Assembly: GCF_018257515.1 (NCBI RefSeq)
Contig: NZ_JAERJR010000005.1
Coordinates: 175,721 to 239,720 of the forward strand
Origin: Tatumella sp. JGM118
GTDB taxonomy: Bacteria; Pseudomonadota; Gammaproteobacteria; Enterobacterales; Enterobacteriaceae
Reading direction: 5' to 3'
Length of the DNA: 64,000 nucleotides
Under the pieces are notes generated by a model. The model was not told where the DNA came from. It ran no database searches and was given only the letters and a program-made list of their open reading frames with translations. The position numbers and the translations under genes are program-made. Positions 60,404 through 64,000 of the stretch are shown here, in pieces; within the stretch, counting starts at the first letter, position 1, and the number at the start of each line of letters is the position of its first letter.

Positions 60404-61333
60404 ATGAAAAATACCGGCAGACTGGCTGTTCTTGGCAGCATTAATGCAGACCACATTATCAACCTGGTGCAGTTCCCGCGTCCGGGGGAAACGGTGATTG
60501 GCAAGCAATATCAGGTCGCTTTTGGTGGTAAAGGGGCGAATCAGGCAGTCGCTGCCGGAAGGAGCGGTGCCGACGTTGCCTTTATTGCCTGCGTAGGTCA
60601 TGACGATACGGGGGAAAGTATCCTAAAGCAGCTGGCAGACGATGGTATTGATGTTACTCCGGTGGCGATCGTTGACGGAGAGTCCACCGGGGTGGCGTTG
60701 ATTTTTGTGAATGGCGAAGGTGAAAACTCCATCGGTATTTATGCCGGCGCAAATGCTGCCCTGTCCCCCGAACGGGTTAAGCAGCACCATCAGGTCATTG
60801 CCGGTGCGGATGCCCTGCTGATACAGCTTGAATCGCCGCTGGATAGCGTGCTGACAGCGGCCCGGATTGCCCGCCAGAATAAGACTCAGGTCATACTGAA
60901 TCCGGCACCTGCGACGGAATTATCTGATGAATTGCTGGCGCTGGTGGATATGATTACCCCGAATGAAACTGAAGCGCAGATACTGACGGGCGTGGTCGTG
61001 AAAAACGATGACGATGCTGCCAAAGCCGCCGGTATCCTCCATGCAAAAGGTATTGACCGGGTGCTGATTACCCTCGGCCAGCGCGGGGTGTGGCTGAGTG
61101 AGCGGGGATGTGGTCAGCATATTCCCGGTTTTGATGTCGCCGCTGTGGATACGATTGGTGCCGGAGATACATTTAATGGTGCGTTGATGACGGCACTCCT
61201 GGAGCAACAAACCATGACCGGATCGGTCCGTTTTGCACACGCTGCTGCCGCCATTGCGGTCACCCGCCATGGAGCACAACCTTCCGTCCCCTGGCGGGAA
61301 GAAATTGAGCGATTTTTGCAGGATCAGGGGTAA
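60404..61333 (+). CDS. rbsK: Ribokinase
   Basis: 309 aa PfkB family. The N-terminal [13 protein letters not shown] and [13 protein letters not shown] segments and the C-terminal catalytic [13 protein letters not shown] are present. It makes ribose-5-phosphate. Ends two bases before the rbsR start. Confidence 0.97.
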   Translation: MKNTGRLAVLGSINADHIINLVQFPRPGETVIGKQYQVAFGGKGANQAVAAGRSGADVAFIACVGHDDTGESILKQLADDGIDVTPVAIVDGESTGVALIFVNGEGENSIGIYAGANAALSPERVKQHHQVIAGADALLIQLESPLDSVLTAARIARQNKTQVILNPAPATELSDELLALVDMITPNETEAQILTGVVVKNDDDAAKAAGILHAKGIDRVLITLGQRGVWLSERGCGQHIPGFDVAAVDTIGAGDTFNGALMTALLEQQTMTGSVRFAHAAAAIAVTRHGAQPSVPWREEIERFLQDQG

Positions 61334-61335
61334 AC

Positions 61336-62337
61336 GTGGCCACGATGAAAGATGTCGCCCGTCTTGCGGGCGTTTCGACCTCTACCGTATCTCATGTCAT
61401 TAACAATAACCGGTTCGTCAGTGAAGCTATTCGGCAGAAGGTAACATTTGCCATAGAGCAGCTTAACTATGCACCTTCAGCATTGGCCCGGAGCCTGAAA
61501 CTGCAGCGGACCCACACGATAGGGATGTTACTGACAGCCAGCAGTAACCCGTTCTATGCAGAAGTGGTTCGCGGGGTTGAACGTAGTTGTTATGAACGGC
61601 AATACAGCCTGATTTTATGTAATACCGAAGGAGACAAGGACCGCATGGACCGAAGTCTGGAAACGCTGCTGCAAAAGCGCGTGGACGGACTCCTCATTAT
61701 GTGTACCGAAAGACGCCGGCCGTCTGCTGAGATCCTGGGCCGGTATCCGTCTATACCGTCGGTAATGATGGACTGGGCCCCTTTTGAAAGCAGCAGCGAT
61801 GTTATTCAGGATAACTCTTTGCTGGGGGGCGAAATGGCTACCCGTTATCTGGTTTCGCGGGGTTATACCCGAATTGCCTGTATTGCCGGCCCCCGGGATA
61901 AGACTTCAGCCTGCCTGCGTCTTGAGGGATATCAACGTGCGATGGCTGCAGCAAAACTGCCGGTTTTGCCCGGGTACATTATTGAAAGCGACTTTGAATT
62001 TGAGGGGGGCTTTCTTGCCATGCAGCAATTGCTCAGGCTTACTCCACGGCCGCAGGCTGTTTTTACCAGCAATGATGCAATGGCGGTCGGGGGCTATCAG
62101 GCACTTTACCAGGCCGGATTAACCATACCCCGGGATATGGCAGTCATGGGATATGATGATATTGAACTGGCACGTTATATGATCCCTCCTCTGAGCACTA
62201 TCCGTCAGCCTAAAGATGAACTTGGGGAACTGGCTATTGATACCCTGCTCCACCGGATGGAAACGCCGGATGTCAGCCAGCAGTTGCTGGTACTGACACC
62301 GGAGCTGATGGAGCGTGCTTCTGTTGGCAGAGGTTAA
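61336..62337 (+). CDS. rbsR: Ribose operon repressor
   Basis: 333 aa, LacI family, beginning with a GTG codon (product [20 protein letters not shown]), as supported by the family N-terminus. The hinge-helix region ALARSLK and a ribose-binding-like core ([19 protein letters not shown]) follow. It binds the operators before rbsD. Its stop overlaps the convergent hsrA stop by four bases. Confidence 0.97.
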   Translation: MATMKDVARLAGVSTSTVSHVINNNRFVSEAIRQKVTFAIEQLNYAPSALARSLKLQRTHTIGMLLTASSNPFYAEVVRGVERSCYERQYSLILCNTEGDKDRMDRSLETLLQKRVDGLLIMCTERRRPSAEILGRYPSIPSVMMDWAPFESSSDVIQDNSLLGGEMATRYLVSRGYTRIACIAGPRDKTSACLRLEGYQRAMAAAKLPVLPGYIIESDFEFEGGFLAMQQLLRLTPRPQAVFTSNDAMAVGGYQALYQAGLTIPRDMAVMGYDDIELARYMIPPLSTIRQPKDELGELAIDTLLHRMETPDVSQQLLVLTPELMERASVGRG

Positions 62338-63737
62338 GTTTTCGCTTTTTTCTTCACGCGGTCGTGAATCAGGTGTTTACCATCTTCCGGTTTCAGTAGC
62401 AGGAAGATCAGGGCGGATAACAGCGTCACGATCCCCATACTCAGAAAGGTGGCATGAAAGTCCCAGAGAGCCTCGCCGGAAATGTTTTGCCAGAAACGTA
62501 AGACGGCTGCACTGACTGCAACACCAAAGCTGATGGCCAGTTGCTGAGTCACGGCCAGTACACTGTTCCCTGAGCTGGCATTGTCATCCGTGAGATCGGC
62601 CAGGGTAATGGTGTTCATGGAAGTAAATTGCATTGACATAAACATCCCCATGATAAACAGCGGTACCAGCAGTACCCAGAAGGGGAGAGTCGGTGATTGT
62701 AGTGAGAAGCTTGCGACGAACAGCCCGATGACACCGGTAACAATCACCAGGGTCCGGCGATAGCCCAGGCTTCTGAGTACCCGGGTCACAAGTGATTTTG
62801 CGAGGATAGAGCCCAGTGCCGTCGGTACCATAATACAGCCAGCAAGCAGAGCGGAATACCCAAAGCCTACCTGAAGCATCAGTGGCATCAGGAAAGGAAC
62901 CGAGCCTGTCCCTAACCGTGAGGCTATATTGCCGATGATCCCGATAGAAAAGGTTCTCGTCTTAAACATCGGCAGACCTATCAGAGGTGCGCGGTGATTT
63001 CTGGCATGCTTTATATAGAGTAATAGCAGGACGACCCCGCTAATCAGAATAGCAGCGGCCAGTGAACTACGTACCAGTTGTTCACCAAACAACTCAATAC
63101 CGACAGAGATCAGCACCAGCCCGAGACCAAACAGTAAAAAGCCTGGCGCATCAAACCGTCGTTTCGGGGTTGTGAAATCAGGCATATATTTCCGGGCAAA
63201 AAAGACACCGGCTAACGCTATCGGTATATTAATAAGAAATATCCAGTGCCATGTTGCATAGGTAACCAGTATCCCACCCAGCACCGGGCCCAGCACCGGG
63301 CCGATTAATCCGGGCATCGTGACAAAGTTCAGGATAGGCAGTAATTCACTGCGGGGATAGGCTCTCAGTAACGCAAGTCGGGCGACGGGCATCATCATGG
63401 CACCCCCTATCCCCTGGATGACCCGGGAAACCACCAGCATAGGCAGTGTGCCGGAAAGGGCACAGGTTAAGGAACCTAAGGCAAACAGACTGACGGCCAG
63501 AATAAAAATCCGCCGTGTACCGAAGCGATCAGCCAGCCAGCCGCTCACCGGAATAAGCATGGCTACGGTTAATGTATAACTGATGACCGCCGACTGCATG
63601 GCTAACGGAGGGCGATCCATACTGTGTGCGATAGCTGGAAGGGCGGTATTCAGAATCGTGGCGTCCAGAGACTGCATAAAGAAAGCCATCGCTGCTATCC
63701 AGGGCAGGCCAGACATACTGCGTGCAGAGCGAACCAT
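62334..63737 (-). CDS. hsrA: MFS (DHA2) transporter HsrA
   Basis: 467 aa, about 14 membrane segments. It starts near [20 protein letters not shown], with motif [12 protein letters not shown] and [17 protein letters not shown]. Close to E. coli HsrA (YieO), a predicted drug efflux pump whose overexpression affects homocysteine-related toxicity. The E. coli neighbour yieP is missing here and an rRNA promoter follows. Confidence 0.95.
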   Translation of the reverse strand: MVRSARSMSGLPWIAAMAFFMQSLDATILNTALPAIAHSMDRPPLAMQSAVISYTLTVAMLIPVSGWLADRFGTRRIFILAVSLFALGSLTCALSGTLPMLVVSRVIQGIGGAMMMPVARLALLRAYPRSELLPILNFVTMPGLIGPVLGPVLGGILVTYATWHWIFLINIPIALAGVFFARKYMPDFTTPKRRFDAPGFLLFGLGLVLISVGIELFGEQLVRSSLAAAILISGVVLLLLYIKHARNHRAPLIGLPMFKTRTFSIGIIGNIASRLGTGSVPFLMPLMLQVGFGYSALLAGCIMVPTALGSILAKSLVTRVLRSLGYRRTLVIVTGVIGLFVASFSLQSPTLPFWVLLVPLFIMGMFMSMQFTSMNTITLADLTDDNASSGNSVLAVTQQLAISFGVAVSAAVLRFWQNISGEALWDFHATFLSMGIVTLLSALIFLLLKPEDGKHLIHDRVKKKAKT

Positions 63738-63943
63738 TAAGTATCCTTTTATTTTCAGATAAGCTGCGGCATTTACCTTAGTCTCAGGCTGAGCATACAG
63801 CCATTATTCAGTGCTGATTCCGGAAAGAGTAATAAGTATGTAGAAAAAATAGCGTTTATTAGTGTCTTTTTTACTCAAAACAGCACATAAATTAGCAAAA
63901 TGGGCAAAAAAGCGACACTCGGCAATTTATTTGAAATAAACCC

Positions 63944-63980
63944 TTGTCAGAAAAAATTATCTCCCTATAATGCGCTCCCA
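63944..63980 (+). promoter_or_regulatory. rRNA operon P1 promoter
   Basis: TTGTCA (63944-63949), a 16-bp spacer and TATAAT (63966-63971), then the GC-rich discriminator GCGCTCCC and the start at A63980. The following CTGACACGG matches E. coli rrn P1 leaders. AT-rich sequence at 63920-63943 is a likely UP element. The rRNA genes lie beyond the window. The rest of 63738-63943 holds presumably Fis sites, with no gene. Confidence 0.93.
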
Positions 63981-64000
63981 CTGACACGGCAAAGCGCGAT

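Overview
The window reads as a chromosomal segment of an enterobacterium around the replication origin. From 32.5 kb rightward it holds a conserved backbone: glmU-glmS, the nine-gene atp operon, rsmG-mnmG, oriC, mioC-asnC, viaA-ravA, kup, rbsDACBKR and hsrA, ending at an rRNA P1 promoter. Protein lengths and motifs match the Enterobacterales families closely. An OvoA-type ovothiol synthase beside asnC, where E. coli has asnA, points to Erwiniaceae or a close relative. Genus is not resolved from sequence alone.

Layout: 0-3.7 kb carries the tail of an iron-type periplasmic binding protein, a Nudix hydrolase, and a TauD-like dioxygenase with an NlpA/MetQ-like lipoprotein. 4.0-16.5 kb is a complete nitrate assimilation locus on the minus strand. 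It runs nasR, then nitrate ABC transporter (binding protein, permease, ATPase), NirB-NirD fusion, siroheme methyltransferase, and a nitrate reductase fused to a CysJ-like flavodoxin/FAD/NADPH reductase. A near-perfect sigma-54 promoter, an NtrC-like site and a leader terminator lie between nasR and the transporter, as expected for nitrogen control plus NasR (ANTAR) antitermination. 16.6-24.7 kb is accessory: an IS3-family transposase remnant, a low-GC chaperone-usher fimbrial operon, a long AT-rich stretch without recognisable genes, and a plasmid-type PLD nuclease. A Kch-like K+ channel follows.

26.2-31.6 kb is the most unusual part: a tight seven-gene operon for a tryptophan-tryptophylquinone (TTQ) amine dehydrogenase (heavy chain, MauE, MauD, light chain). 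It continues with two mono-haem c-type cytochromes and a Tat-exported multicopper oxidase. It begins at a sigma-54-type promoter and ends at an intrinsic terminator. The inferred picture is a self-contained periplasmic amine oxidation chain to O2 in a lineage that normally lacks cytochrome c oxidase, under nitrogen-type control like the nas genes.

32.5-64 kb is backbone with two insertions of note. One is a monocistronic double-glycine-leader peptide (class II microcin-like) between atpI and rsmG, with a perfect CRP palindrome upstream. The other is ovoA between asnC and viaA. Ribose uptake genes are preceded by a CRP site and two RbsR-type operators. No tRNA gene, CRISPR array or intact insertion sequence was seen.
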